Shown piece after piece: positions 10,709 through 22,364 of a stretch of 64,000 bases of DNA. Every line of letters starts with the position of its first letter. The stretch's first letter is position 1. This DNA is from Coriolopsis trogii (Eukaryota; Basidiomycota; Agaricomycetes; Polyporales; Polyporaceae): positions 1,860,001 to 1,924,000 of the forward strand of contig JAHYIO010000033.1 of NCBI GenBank assembly GCA_020543525.1, read 5' to 3'. A program made the translations under genes and the position numbers. The notes under the pieces are model-generated. The model was given only the letters and a program-made list of their open reading frames with translations, was not told where the DNA came from and did not search any database.

Positions 10709-11976
10709 ATGGCCGCATTCACCGAAACTGCGTTTTCTGTGGACGACGACGCGGTGAGTATTCACGCCTATGCTCACACACATAGTCATCTCATCAGTGC
10801 CGCCCGTATTGGACTGCTCAGCTACACTTACGGCGTAACTTGTTGATCTCTCATATTATCTCGCTCTTCCTCCAATCCGCACTATACGGCGCGTTCATGG
10901 TGACGTTCACTATGGGTCTCCTCAAGCTCCTTAGCCGGAAGCAACCGAAGACCGCGTCACGGCGCAACTTGATCCTCCTCGCTACCAATACGTCTATGCT
11001 GATCCTTGCGACGGCGGTGAGCAGAAACCTCTGTCTGAGCCTGACAGTACAGCTGGCTGATGTTGAGAATCTCGTGGGGTGTCGTTCTAGCATATGGCCG
11101 AGACTATTCGCATGATTGTGTCAGGCTTTGTAACGCATGGAACAGACGCGAAGGCCATATACGAGTGGTTCTTGGGGTATTATGGTGGCACCGTATCCGA
11201 CATTTTTGCTGAGCAGCTCTTGATCTACGTCACTCAAGTCACGGTCATCTTTGGCGGCTTCATGGTAAGTGAGGTTGTAGCCTTGTGGGAATATATAAGC
11301 TGTATCTGACCTTGGCTTAGATATATCGCATTCTGGTCGTATGGAAGAAGAAAGTCGTCGTCATTGTCCCAGCGATCTTCCTGATAGCCGACTTGAGTAC
11401 GAGTCAGCTTTACTAGGCGTGAAGTTGTGTATGACAAGGCACTGATGAATCTCATTCAGCTATGGGCTACGGCGGTCCCGCTTCGGTGGACACTGCTGTG
11501 TTCGAGCAAATATATTATTGCGCTGCATTTGTCACGAACCTATTGTTTACAGGCGAGTGGTTCGCGCCATCATGCCATTGAATACCCATCTCTCTCTGAC
11601 ACGGTTCGTTTGCATTCGGATAGGGCTCATGTTGTGGCGAATCCTCCCCTCGCTCTGGAGCACAGTCGGCTGGTACAGGGCATCCGTGGAGGCCGTCATC
11701 CAGTCCGGCGCAATATTCTCTGTTCTCTCCACTGTCTTGGTAGTCACTACATTCGTCAGCCCGAACATCGGACGGGTCTTGGCCTTGTCGATCCTCTCCC
11801 CGTTGCTAGTACGTGCCATTGATTCTTTCGCGCTTCGTCCTGCACTTGACGGCTTACCATTGTTCAACCGCTAGGGCCTTGTCTTGGGCTTGATGTTACT
11901 TTCCATCGCACGCGAGTCGGAAGATACGTTGGAGGAACTGCCCCTCTTGAACGCTCCAGATCGTCCTGTGCCCTGA
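10709..11976 (+). CDS. Multi-pass membrane protein, uncharacterised basidiomycete family
   Basis: Seven exons give a protein starting MAAFTETAFSVDDDA and ending LLNAPDRPVP. Exon 1 is 10709-10753, exon 2 10822-11016, exon 3 11091-11264 and exon 4 starts at 11321. The stop is TGA at 11974-11976. About seven hydrophobic helices are visible, including LLISHIISLFLQSALYGA, the LILLATNTSMLILATA region, TQVTVIFGGF, VVVIVPAIFLIADL, YYCAAFVTNLLF, SVLSTVLVVTTFV and GLVLGLMLLSIA. This topology resembles the large orphan seven-helix families of mushroom-forming fungi. I recognise no ligand or enzyme motif, so no function is proposed. The intron after FVTNLLFTG starts with GC rather than GT (11553-11623), and frame and sequence across it (FTGLMLWRI) support splicing. 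The location is probably the plasma or an internal membrane. Confidence 0.75.
11553..11623 (+). other. Non-canonical GC-AG intron
   Basis: The donor reads ACAG|GCGAGT and the acceptor GATAG. Joining the flanks keeps the frame and gives FTGLMLWRI inside a membrane helix region. GC-AG introns are the best known minor variant of U2-type introns. No GT donor nearby keeps the frame. Confidence 0.6.
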
Positions 11977-12477
11977 GCTATGCGCATCCTCAGCCTGACG
12001 CAGTACTACTACCCGACTACAATTTGATGGATCATATCCATGTTCAACGTTCATCAGAACCTGCAGGCAAGAGGGAGTCAATACCAAGGTTAGTAAGCTC
12101 ATAGCTGAGGATGAGGACCGTAGCGTTTGCCTAGCTTTTGATTCGGATACTGTGTGCTAATGCATCGAAGTTGAACCCCTGCACGTTACCGAACATCTAT
12201 GATGAATGTATGAGTCGGTCGTAATTGAAGCTTGTAAGTGCTGGACAAAGAGAGGGACAGTGAAGTTGAAGAGACTCAGAAGGCCGAAGGGCCCGAAGCC
12301 GACGAGGGAGAAAACACATGCTGTTTGGGGAATTGGTGGCTGTGCAATCCCATGTTTGCACCATTTAGCGCCGGTGGTGGGGCCGAGCCCTTTGCCAGTG
12401 CACGCAACGCCGCGTCATGACTGTCAACTACTACCATCCCCCTGCACTTCGCCTGTGTCCCCAATTCTCCGACCTCC
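11977..12477. other. Intergenic stretch
   Basis: It holds the 3' flank of the membrane-protein gene and the promoter of the acyltransferase gene. An open frame from 12206 runs into the following gene in another reading frame and is not supported. Nothing else is seen. Confidence 0.4.
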
Positions 12478-14741
12478 ATGGCTGCATACAAGCCGCTGCT
12501 GGATGTTCAAAATTATGGGACGTCTCCAGACACGCCCGTCTCATACTACTATGACGAGGACTTACATCCGCCGGCGCCGGAACTTCATGAAGTCTCGGAG
12601 AAGCTCAGACGCGTTGGTTCTCTCGGAGAAGCTGCTGGGCGTGTAGCGAACGCACTCGCTCAGGAAGCAAACGAGAGGCGCAACATGATCGGCGGAGTAG
12701 ACAACTTCTGGCTCCAGCTCTCTGACTTGACGGACTTCAACCCCGTAAGTAGTCGGACTATTGGCGTCGCCTGTTATCGAACGTATGCGCTAGCGCTGAC
12801 CTCATTACAGGCGTGCACATCCGTTTTCGTCATGCGGGACCACGTAACAGTGGAGATGATGGCTGAGGTGACTTCGACCACATATAGTGTAGTGTAACAA
12901 GTACGCATGCTAACTGTCGAACAGCAACTGACACGGCAAGCGGAGAAGTTTCCGAGATATCGCCAGAAGCTGGACTCCGTCGGTCGACTCTTCCACGGAC
13001 CTGTCTTCGTCGACGACCCGGACTTCAATGTCATGAATCACATTCAAGTTCGGCGGCTGCCAGAGCCTGCCGGCAAGAGAGAACTTGACGCCATGGTTGG
13101 CGAGTTCATTGCTGAAGACTGGGACCTTTCGAAGCCACTCTGGGACAGTATCCTAGTCGAGAACTACCAAGGCGAGGGTGGCGTCTGCGCTATCATCGCG
13201 AAAGGGTGAGTATCATCAACACTTTTGCGCTGGTTTTCGGTAGTGACTCATCTCCACAGACATCATACGTTGTCTGACGGTCAAGGTTCGTCTACTACCG
13301 CTGCTCGGAAATTCTGGAAAATCTTACTTGTCTTCCACAGGCTTCGTCATAAGTCAGCTGTTCCTGACGTCGTACTACGATGACCTCGCCCAAATGATGG
13401 ACGGTGCGGCGAACAAGTTGAGCAAAGCCAAGCATGGCCTTCTCCTGCCCTCAGAGTACAGCAACTCTCTTAAAGCGCTCGATCCTTATTCGACCAACCA
13501 TCCGGTCGCACCTCTCCTTCACTTGATGTTGGGCCTTCTATTTTGGCTTACTTACGTGGTCCAGACGACTATTTCACTCTTCTGGAGCACGTATCAGGCA
13601 CTGCGCATGGTGATCGTATTCCTGTTCACGTTCTGGCGCGTCGAGATGGTCACAGCAGAGCAGCCCGGGAAGCGCACCCCATATCGCGAGTTCTCGAGCT
13701 CGAAAGCCTTCAGCATGCAAGACGTCAAACTCTGCCAGCAAGCGTTCTCGGGACCTCGGCCTGGTTTTGCGGTGGCCGGAGTTCCTAAAGACCAGCGGAA
13801 AAATGTTCGGAGCAAAGTAGGCCACGTCACGCTGAATGACGTGGTATGTTCCGTCATGGCAGACGTAGTAGGTAACATCGTAGCCTCGAAGCCGGAGCCG
13901 ACAACGTCTTGGGGCAAGTTCGCGCACGCGGTAAACAAGATGTTCCCCGCTCCCATGGGCTTCTTCATGTACGTGTCAGTTGCGGACGAAGAAGATGGTC
14001 AGCTCACTATGAAACAAATGCAGCCCAATCAGTCTACGACAACCTGGTGACTGGTCGATGCGAAACCTGTCTACTGCCTCCAATGTATACCTAGAGCCCG
14101 CGAAAACGCTCAGCCCAGATATCTCCGTGCGCGAGATCCACGAGCACATCCACAAGTGTCGCTACGAGCTCTCCCTCTTCAAACATAGCGGGTGGCCAAA
14201 AATCTGTTTCCATGTCATGCAGCTCACAGGACAAGCACCTATTGCTTTCCCTCTGTCCTGGTTCCCTCGATCGGGAGAGAGGAACCTCCTTGTCAGGCTG
14301 ATGAGACGCAATGTGTTGAAACCGCTGGTTGACGCCGCTCTGCAGTCTTGTGAGTGCGCCCGAGCTATGCCATTGGAATGATCTGACGTGCCTCATGTGA
14401 ATGTGTAGTCACCGCCATCCTAACGAAGTGCGTATCAAGAGACGTCGTTGGTGGCCAGTGTCGTGAAGCTGACTTCTCTACGCAGCATTCCTGGACCGTC
14501 GAAAAAGCCAATCACGATGCACGGGGTGGAAGTCGTAAAGTGGACCGCAATCCCACCTCAGGCTGGTGCGGGAACGATTGGTATAGGTATCATGTCCTAT
14601 GCGGGCGGTATCTCTATCGGGGTGTCGGCGGACCTCGTGCCTGGGTCAGAAGGAGTAGCGCGGAGGATATGCGAGGACTTTGAGCGCCGATTTGAGCTGT
14701 ACGTTGCGCGGGCGAAGGAGGTGCTCGACCACCAAGACTGA
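12478..14741 (+). CDS. WS/DGAT-type O-acyltransferase (wax ester / diacylglycerol acyltransferase-like)
   Basis: This is a predicted acyl-CoA:alcohol or diacylglycerol acyltransferase of the wax-synthase/DGAT family, which makes storage esters. Exons are 12478-12744, 12811-12867, 12925-13205, 13260-13285, 13341-about 13969, and three more to the TGA at 14739-14741. The catalytic HHxxxDG motif is assembled across a splice junction as HHTLSDGQGF. Upstream are FWLQLSDLTDFNP and KFPRYRQKLDS; downstream are HVTLNDVVCSVMADVVG (the family's second conserved block) and a C-terminal IPGPSKKP. A hydrophobic hairpin of two helices (HLMLGLLFWLTYVVQ and MVIVFLFTFW) sits in the middle and may anchor the protein in the ER membrane. 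The C-terminal GTIGIGIMSYAGGISIGVSAD block matches the family's closing domain. Substrate choice cannot be read from sequence. Confidence 0.83.
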
Positions 14742-16825
14742 GTGTTCTGGTTCGGGCGTTCGCACTGATTGAGGATGTAATGCAAATAGTGAGTTCGCAT
14801 CAGCACAACGTGTTGCTTCGGTGAATCAGGCTGCTGACGCTATCTACATGCAGCCTCGAATAATCTATCATAATACACCGCTATCCTCGTGCTTCCGAGA
14901 GTGACATTGTGCAGTCTCCCCATATTTGGCCTCCTCGGACGCATAGGGGGCTCTACAGACGCATCGTAATCTTCCATTCAAAAAGCTGTAGCCCCTGTGA
15001 TTGAGGACATGCTCGACGAAGCCTGTGGTCCCAACACCATCCGCTCGGCGCTGATCCCAGAAAAGACGCCACAGAACCCGACAGCAGCAGTGGGACAGCT
15101 CCCGTGCAGACTGAAACATTGGTTTGAGCAGATACTTGGAAACAGTCCACAGTCTTGGAAGCCCTCCATCCCGGCGGTATATCGGAGTACTGAGGCCTTG
15201 GAGCGAGCATGAGGGTAGGGACAATGACAGGAGGGGCGCTGGACGCCTCGGAGCCATAGAAGGTAATCGCGAAGGGCGGGATGTCGGGAGAGCTCATCTT
15301 GTCATCTTTCCATAGCAGGAAATCTCCCGCCCCGCCGTTGTCCGTCGAGTCGGATTAGACCATCGCGGCGGTCTTCAGAGCTTTGTAACGGTACGCTGAA
15401 TACATCCTGAAAGCGCTTGATTTACTCTGGGGTACCTGCATTCGACAACGGGAGGGGTAGGCAGACAAAAAAATCTACGAGGTTTATCGATTGTAGAGCC
15501 TCCCTCAGGAGACATGACGTAGAAGAGGACTCACGGATTGCTTGCCTTCCCGTCGTTATCTGCGTCAACACTCGGAAGTTCAGACCAGTCCCCTGTGGCA
15601 TAGAACACTCATCGCATTGCCATACTACGCCGAGACGACCGTGACTTCTCCGCTGCGGGACGCCCAGCTGTCATACCCAGAGTTTGTCGCATGCGCGCCT
15701 AATGGCGATTCTTCGAGTTCCTGCGGACGACAGGTCACAGCCAATATGATTAGAGGAGATAGACACCAGATAGTAGGGATGTGAGTTTGCCTCCGAGTTA
15801 CCGTGTAGTCGAGCGAGGCGGTGTTGTGTCCGAGTCCCAGAGTTATGGAGACTTCGGTCAATGATCTGATACTATGTGCCGATGAGTGAATCTCTGCCGG
15901 CGTTCGGAGTGGATGAACAGTTACAACTCACGGCGAGTACGCGAACCTGTAAACGGGCCAGGGGAGCGGTAGCGCAGGGATGAGCGTATCCTCAGCAGAC
16001 TCTGCTCAACAGCTTGACGACGTCGAGCGGTAAAAAGGTGGTGTGCAGATCGGCGGCTTGCAGGCGCCGTGATTCTTGTCCTCGTTCGACTCGTCCTCGC
16101 ACGCTGTCCTCACTCATTGTCTCTCGCCCATTCTTCTCAGCGCCGCCCCGACTGCTCCGCAGTTGCCTTTCGTATTCTCTGCTTTGTTGCTGTCGCTGTA
16201 ACGTGAACGCATGGAGACAGCTGTCAGTCAACGAGGTTCGTCGTTTGACACTTTGCATCCACGATTGAATGTACTGACGACACGGACTATTCTTGACTAT
16301 GATCCCATAGATGGCCTTTCCCGCGATGCCACGGCACTTGCAGGTATAGTAGTCCTCTAGCTCTGCGATGGTGTCCGTCAGACTTGGTAGCCGGGTAAAT
16401 TTGAACCATCTCATGCCCTTCCCGACCGATTCGAGCCAAGGCTGTGGCGAGCCTGCTCCCGTGGCCCAAAGACAATCCGTGTATGTGGCAGTCGCCCCAT
16501 GGCAACCTTCGACGTAGAATTCATCTGGGTTGGTTGCATCGCTCAGTTTTCGTCTGAACATGCTCACTTTGCATGGACGGCCGACCGTCAGCGTGTTAAA
16601 TAGACCGACATCCTCCACCTTCTTCTCTCCCCACTTGCACATTTTCTCTGCAACGCGTCGAGGCCGGATCCTCATCACAGTCGTAACCTGCTGGACTTGC
16701 ATTCTCCCACTTATTCTCATTTCAACCCTGTAGTTCATCTTCACGTCCTCGCCAGTCCACCCACCAGACTTGATCCGTCCTTCATTTCTTGAAACTCTTC
16801 AACTTCTCCCCCCAAGTTTGGAACT
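14742..16825. other. Long stretch without a firm gene
   Basis: The only open frame of note is the 250-codon minus-strand frame at 15992-16744, listed separately. Other frames (14868-15257 minus, 15417-15784 plus) lack motifs. The last 80 nt contain a pyrimidine-rich core-promoter region for the Egh16-like gene. Confidence 0.35.
15992..16744 (-). CDS. Possible hypothetical protein (250 aa, orphan)
   Basis: This is a single uninterrupted frame of 250 codons on the minus strand. The composition is basic and moderately rich in cysteine, with segments such as DEFYVEGCHGATATYTDCLW, LTDTIAELEDYYTCKCRG and an Arg/Gln-rich C-terminal half (LQRQQQSREYERQLRSS) that could form a coiled coil. I recognise no domain or signal peptide. 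The length exceeds what is usual for chance in this window, but the absence of introns and motifs keeps it tentative. It lies head-to-head with the Egh16-like gene, 82 nt apart. Confidence 0.33.
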   Translation of the reverse strand: MKMNYRVEMRISGRMQVQQVTTVMRIRPRRVAEKMCKWGEKKVEDVGLFNTLTVGRPCKVSMFRRKLSDATNPDEFYVEGCHGATATYTDCLWATGAGSPQPWLESVGKGMRWFKFTRLPSLTDTIAELEDYYTCKCRGIAGKAIYGIIVKNSPCRQYIQSWMQSVKRRTSLTDSCLHAFTLQRQQQSREYERQLRSSRGGAEKNGRETMSEDSVRGRVERGQESRRLQAADLHTTFLPLDVVKLLSRVC

Positions 16826-17902
16826 ATGTTCTTCTCGAAGAGCTTCGTTGCCGCGGCCATCCTGTGCATGAGCCTTTCCCTGCAGGCTCACGCGCACGCG
16901 GCCATCGCACCCGCTATGGGTGTTCAGGGCACCCCCGTCCGCGCGGACGTCCAGCGCCCATCCAGAGCTAGGCCTTGCGGGAGGGTGAAGGTCGCGAAAA
17001 CCTTCGACTCTTCTACGCCCATCGCTGCTGCCTCAAACGGCTCCTTTGCCGCGACGATCACCAACTTCAACCCGTACGGACTTCCTTCTCGCTGAATTTC
17101 ATCCTGGTCACGTACTAACATGCTTGTTCGTATACAGAGGTGTAGACGGGTCGCTCCAAGTCACCGCCCAGGTTGACCCTACGGGCACCGGCAAGAACTT
17201 CGTCCAAGCTGAAGTCCTTCAGAACGGCCCACTCGTACGTCCTCCAGCTTCTCCATCTCCGCCATCCCATTCTGAGCAACTGACACTTGTCTGCCCCGAC
17301 TCTAGAACCCACCCACGCTCGAGTCTGCTCAGCTTGTCGTCCAGCTCCCCGCTGGCATGACCTGCTCTGGCGGCGCCTCCGGGAACAAGTGTCTTGTCGC
17401 CTTCAAGACCGCTGGTAACTTCGGCAACTGTGTCGTCATTCAACAGGATGCCGCCGCCGCCGCCGCGGACAACAATAATGTCGCAGGCGTTGCTGCCACT
17501 GGCGCGGGAACCGATGCGACCGGCACGAACACGGACGCCTCTGCGTCCTCTGCTACCGCTCCCGCGACGGCTACTGCTGCTACAGGGGTACAGCAACAGC
17601 AACAGGGCAACAAGGCGAACGCCAAGGCTGGTCAGGACGCCAATGACAACGACAACGCGAATGCAAACGCAGTCTCGCGCCTCAAGGGGGTCCTCCAGGG
17701 GTTGCAAGAGAAGAGGGCTGTCGTACGTACTTGACTCCTGGCTTCTCTAATTCCTCACATTCCCGGCTCATTTTCTCCGCATGTCTTGCCTTGGAGTCCA
17801 TTCGGTCGCTAACTACATGTGGCTGTTTTTGTCTAGGGCACCCGCGCAGCTCGCATCGCGCGCCGCGCAGCCGAACATCCTGCCGTCGAGGTCCTCGCGT
17901 GA
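16826..17902 (+). CDS. Secreted Egh16-like (GEgh16/Gas1-type) protein
   Basis: Exons 16826-17073, 17138-17234, 17306-17722 and 17837-17902 join in frame to 275 residues. The N-terminus MFFSKSFVAAAILCMSLSLQ is a clear signal peptide, followed by HAHAAIAPAMGVQGTPVRAD and PCGRVKVAKTFDSSTPIA. The core then runs through FAATITNFNPGVDGSLQV, AQVDPTGTGKNFVQAEVLQ and GGASGNKCLVAFKTAGNFGN CVVIQQ. This order matches the Egh16-like family of secreted fungal proteins, first described as genes expressed during infection-structure formation in ascomycetes. The biochemical function is unknown, and many saprotrophs have copies. After the domain comes a low-complexity Ala/Thr/Asn/Gln linker and a basic C-terminus (RLKGVLQGLQEKR, then RAARIARRAA), including a KR site typical of Kex2-like processing. 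Confidence 0.8.
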
Positions 17903-18435
17903 ACGTGCGAGCCACAGCTTCGAGTCTTTGCTCTCGCGCCTGAGCTGAGCCTATTGTCCCCTTTCCACCTCCTGTGCGTCTGTGCTCTGAAATGATTACG
18001 GCTGTGTTTGAGTATACTGTACGTGCGTTGCTTTGATGTCGATCGAGTAGATGCAATCCCAAACTCTTGACGTCATGCGATCTGGTGCATCTTGACGGTT
18101 GTGCAGTCTGGTGCGAACCGAGGCCAGGGGAGGCTCGCAATCAAGCCTCAACGCTGTCTGCGATTTCGTCAAATTGGGTGCTCAGAATTGACTCACTGGC
18201 CTCTGGAGAACATGTGGTCGTGCTGCCCTCTCGTGAGTATGAGAATGAGTCACAACTTGGGATGCGTTGAAGGGACAAAGGCATCCCATACCCAGTAGAC
18301 GTAGAACTGGGACACACCAATACCCATAGTTACGAGCTCGAGACAACACCATCCGTTTGGCACCGCATGCACTCGTCGAAATCAGGAGATGTTCCATGAA
18401 AACGCAATGACCTATGTACATCGCCTGGCATCTGG
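17903..18435. other. Convergent intergenic region
   Basis: This is the 3' flank shared by two convergent genes for secreted proteins. No coding region or RNA gene is visible. Confidence 0.45.
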
Positions 18436-19080
18436 CTACTGGGGAGGGGGGAGAACGTACGCCGCAACGCCCTCATCGATATACCCCCGTGTGCTGACCG
18501 CATCGTTCTTTTGCGCCACGCTCAGCGTGTAGAGGTGAAGCGGGGTCGTCGGGTGGAACAAGCGGTAGAACGGCATCGCCTCCGGACATCCCGCCTGCGC
18601 CTGCGGGTACACGTACCCGACGATGCCCTGGTAGACGTCGCCTTTGTTGTTCACGGCCGACTCGACCTCGTCCCAGGACGTGGTGAGGAAGTGGTCGGTC
18701 TGCGCGGCGCTGTAGACCTGGTAGAAGGGGACGGCCCCGGGGACGCGAGATCCGGTGCTCTCGCTGTAGATGTAGCCGCGGAGGGAGGAGCTGATGTACA
18801 CGCCGGACTCGAGGGCACGCTCGACTTCGGTTGGGTCCGTTGTGAACAAGCGGTCGGATTGGGTGGCGCTATAGACGTGGAAGAGGGGAACCGTGGGGAA
18901 CCCGCAGGCTTGCACAGAGGACGTCTGAGTTGAAGGAGGCAAGAGGAAACGGTCAGAGGTATGTTATATTCACGCAGGTGGTCTCTCCAGCTATATGCTT
19001 ACCTCTGCTGCTGCAGGAGCAGCCACCGAATTGGTAGCCAGGAAGGTGGCGACAGTGGCGAGTGCGAATACGAACTTCAT
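18436..19080 (-). CDS. Secreted DUF5648-like repeat protein
   Basis: Two exons, 19003-19080 and 18436-18924, join in phase 0 to 188 residues. Exon 1 encodes a signal peptide (MKFVFALATVATFLATNSVA). The mature part carries three similar units of about 45 residues. Each opens with a hydrophobic-aromatic block (VPLFHVYSATQSDRLFTT, VPFYQVYSAAQTDHFLTT, MPFYRLFHPTTPLHLYTL) and closes with a glycine-tyrosine block (LRGYIYSES, IVGYVYPQA, VAAYVLPPP). This is the pattern of the DUF5648 family, seen in secreted proteins of fungi and bacteria. No enzyme activity is known to me. It may be a beta-rich binding module. The gene ends with a TAG soon after the last repeat. Confidence 0.78.
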
Positions 19081-20215
19081 GTCGGTGAGTGAGTTATGGT
19101 GGGGATGTCACCTCTGAGGTTCACTCTGCGGTATTGCAGTCCTTAAGTATGTTTCGAGAATCGGCCTACTGATGGACATGAATAAGACGTCAGCCAATAA
19201 CAAGCAAGCTACCGCTCTTCAGCAAAGATGACTGGCAGGCAGCACACTCGACTCGTAGCACTCCGGTGGTTGGACACACCGGTCCAATCTGAGGTCACCA
19301 ATTGAGCTGTCAGTAGCAGACATTGTGGGACGTATTCGACTCCTTCAATGGATTCTCTTATGAGAAGCGTACAGGATGCGGTCCCAAGTCCACCTAAATC
19401 CCGGGCCCGCATTCTCAACCAGACTGGTAGCCGGTCATGTTGGGTGCCAGGTACAGTCAAACGTCAAAGTAGTAGTTGCGTTCTATACACTTTGGACATC
19501 CGGTGACTTCAAGTTGGGAATCTATCGGCGACACTGTGAAACAGAAGATGAGCGGGGAATGACCGGCCTTGATTACGTGATTCAGCCTAGCTCAGTCAAC
19601 TAGAACTGAATTGTCAGTGCCATCTTAGTAGTTCCTACCAGATGCTTGCGGAGACAAGAGGGAGGAGATGAGGACCATTTGTTATTATCCAATGGACAGG
19701 CAAGCTGAGGGCGGAGAGACTCGGAGAAGAGGGCCCTGAGTTCGGGGTCACGGGGTAGACGTTTGTGCGGCCAGTCATGTGGCTCATCGAAGACCGAACG
19801 GCCGCAAACGCTATCGAGTACTGTCAGACCTGAACAGTACATAGTCATTGTACATCTCACGTCGAAGCCTTGGGGTAGACCCAAGCGAAGTGCGCCCTCT
19901 AACCCTGCCTTACCACGGCTGCCAGCTGAGGGACGATAAGCAGTCTAGCAGATCAGCAAGTTCTATTAGTGAGCATGCCGCCAGTATATCACCTATCGGC
20001 AGCCCGGAAGTATAGTACGTCTGGGTAGTGTAGATAAGACAGCCATGAATGCCAGCGGTATAGGAGGGAGAGGGGATAGCCAAGGATGGTAATATAAATA
20101 CGAGGTCGTTAGATCAAGTCGTGAATGTGTGTTCGTGTGCGTGTTTGTGAGGGCATTGTTACCCAAAATCGAGTGGAATGGGATGGGACAGCGAAGAGCG
20201 CAGTGTTTTCACTGC
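19081..20215. other. Intergenic stretch
   Basis: It contains the promoter of the DUF5648-like gene (right of 19080) and the 3' flank of the sterol acyltransferase gene. No open frame with a motif, RNA gene or repeat is seen. Confidence 0.42.
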
Positions 20216-22364
20216 TCAGTATGCACAGTACGCCACGCAGAGCAGCGGGAAACCGGCATAGAGGCCTATCCAAAAGACGAGATTGCCGAGCAGCTTGTTT
20301 TTCCGGATCGCAGGGATTCTTCCTATCGCGATCAAAGGAATTTGCGCGATCTACAAGGAGTCGACCGTCGGGAGATGTCAGCATCACAAGCACAAATGAT
20401 ATCTGCAACCAAAGTGCGCTGACCTGCATAGCGAACAGATAGAATCGGATCTTCTTCGTCACTACTGCCATGACGAGCTCGTGGGCGGCCGCGCTGAGGA
20501 GGAACGTGACGAACATCGCGCTCTGGCGGGTCAGTTTGTAGCTGCTCATCGTGGACGCGTAGACGTGCTTGAGGAGGAAGGTGTGTACGGGGCGGTTCCA
20601 CTTGCGGGAGAATTCGTCCCATGAGGTCGAGTTCCACCAATCGTCATAGAACTGCCGGTCCGCAAAGCTGCAAACACGTTCAGTGCATTGTTTGTATGGG
20701 GTTAGAGAAGTGCTTACTAGCTTAGTTCTGCGAAGGCGTTGCATATGCATTCTAAAATAGTCGTGAGTGGGGAACGTGGATACTTGAAGGATGCAACGAC
20801 ATACCAAAGATGATGTAGAAAAGTAGCAAGTACGACATCATGAATGGCAACGCGAGGTCGAGAAGACTACGGAAGAAGCTCTGCTCCTTTGTCGGCGTAA
20901 GGGGGATGATAAACGTTTCCACGATGGTGTAAAGCAATGCGAACGTCCCGAAAAATGCAACCGACTTTTCGAATACATACAATGGGCGGATGCGGTCGGT
21001 GCGAGGATATTCGAGTTCGTAAACGAGTGTCGGTGTGAGTTGGTACCAGGCAAAGTCGCGGAGCGAGATGTTGTTCGGGTACCGTACAGCGCCCTCGATG
21101 GGACCGGTCAGCTCGCGTTCCAGCTCCACATGTTTCTTCGCAAGGCGTGCAATAGCTTCGGATGGATGGTTTGACAGGATTTCTGACGGCGATGGAGGAT
21201 GTGTTGGTATGGCGGACCCGTTGACGGACATCACGCGTGTCCCGGTCGTCTGGACGCCCGCGGCATTCGGAGCCTCTGAAGCTCCGTTGGCGGCGGCGGC
21301 AAGCGACTTGTTAGCTAGGCGCTGTCGAAGTGTTGCAGCGGTACGCGCATCGACATATGAGGTTGTGCTGCCCTCGGGCGCGTCGTCAGGGACTGGGGTA
21401 CCACTCGGGATAGGGTCATCGGATTGCACCATCGCGGCTTCGGCCTTACGGAGAGCACTGTCCCAACCTCCCTCGGCCTCGGTCGCTTTCTTGAGTTCAG
21501 CAAAGACACGATCGGCTTCCTTGTTTACGGAGGCGAGCTCGCCATTGATGCTCAGGTAAGAGTGCATCTTCATCATCATGACCTGAGAGTAATTAATGAT
21601 TAGTATTGTGAGGAAGCGTATGATCAAATCGCGCGCGACGCATCAAGTCGAGCCAGAGTATTCTACAACTAGTCGCCAGCGCAGGGAATAGGTCGCGGTG
21701 GGAACTCCGATGCATAGAACCGTGCCTTGGGCTGATGAACGATAGGGGGGAGGACTTACGAAGGAGTGGAGAGTTAGGAAACCGGACTGGACCCATGGCC
21801 ATTGGCTGGATGCCGGCTTAGGAAAGAGCTACACTGGTAGAGGAAGAGTACGCACCGATTGAAAGTCCATGTGACAGCGATGGCCAGGACGGCAGCCTGC
21901 CATAGATGCTGCAGGACGAGGCCAGCAGGATGGTACGGGAGCCATCCCTTGGCGACAGCTTTGGCAAAAGGTACGCAGAGGCCAGTGGTAGAGACAAGGA
22001 CAGCATCGGATATAGCGAGAGTGAGAGCGTCGCGCGAAATCATGGAGGCGAACTCGAAATTGAGGGGCCAGCCATTTGTTTCGAAACTGCGTATGTATGT
22101 GCGGACGGCGAAGAGGAAGAGTGAGACCCAGAAAAGAGAGAAGAAGCCGCGGAATTGGTTTGAGCTGCTGGACTCGTTGGAGATGTCGAAGTGGGATTTG
22201 CGGGGAGCGAATGTGATCATGGCACGTAGCTTGTTTGACGAGGAGGACCGATAGGGCTGGGAGACATATAGCGTGCCCTGGGCAGTGACGGCAGACGCGG
22301 TGGTGGAGCCATTCTGCTCGCGTGTGCTTGGGGGTGCAGACGATGGGCCGGAGGAGGAGGACAT
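20216..22364 (-). CDS. ARE2: Sterol O-acyltransferase (MBOAT family, Are1/Are2 type)
   Basis: The enzyme esterifies sterols with acyl-CoA in the ER for storage in lipid droplets. Exons run from 22364 down: 21856-22364, 21760-21805, 20805-21582, a short exon near 20724, about 20424-20668, and 20216-20350. After splicing the central part reads RQWPWVQSGFLTLHSFVMMM and MHSYLSING, the usual Are motif. It then reads ECICNAFAELSYFADRQFYD, the signature FYDDWWNSTSWDEFSRKWN, and HVYASTMSSYKL. The catalytic histidine is in SAAAHELVMAVV. The end is IAQIPLIAIGRIPAIRKNK and a final hydrophobic helix. The N-terminus is serine-rich and cytosolic, followed by several membrane helices. An Ala/Ser-rich loop (about 21100-21450) separates the first helices from the core. 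DGAT1 is the nearest alternative, but DEFSRKWN and the HSYLSING block favour a sterol acyltransferase. Confidence 0.88.
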
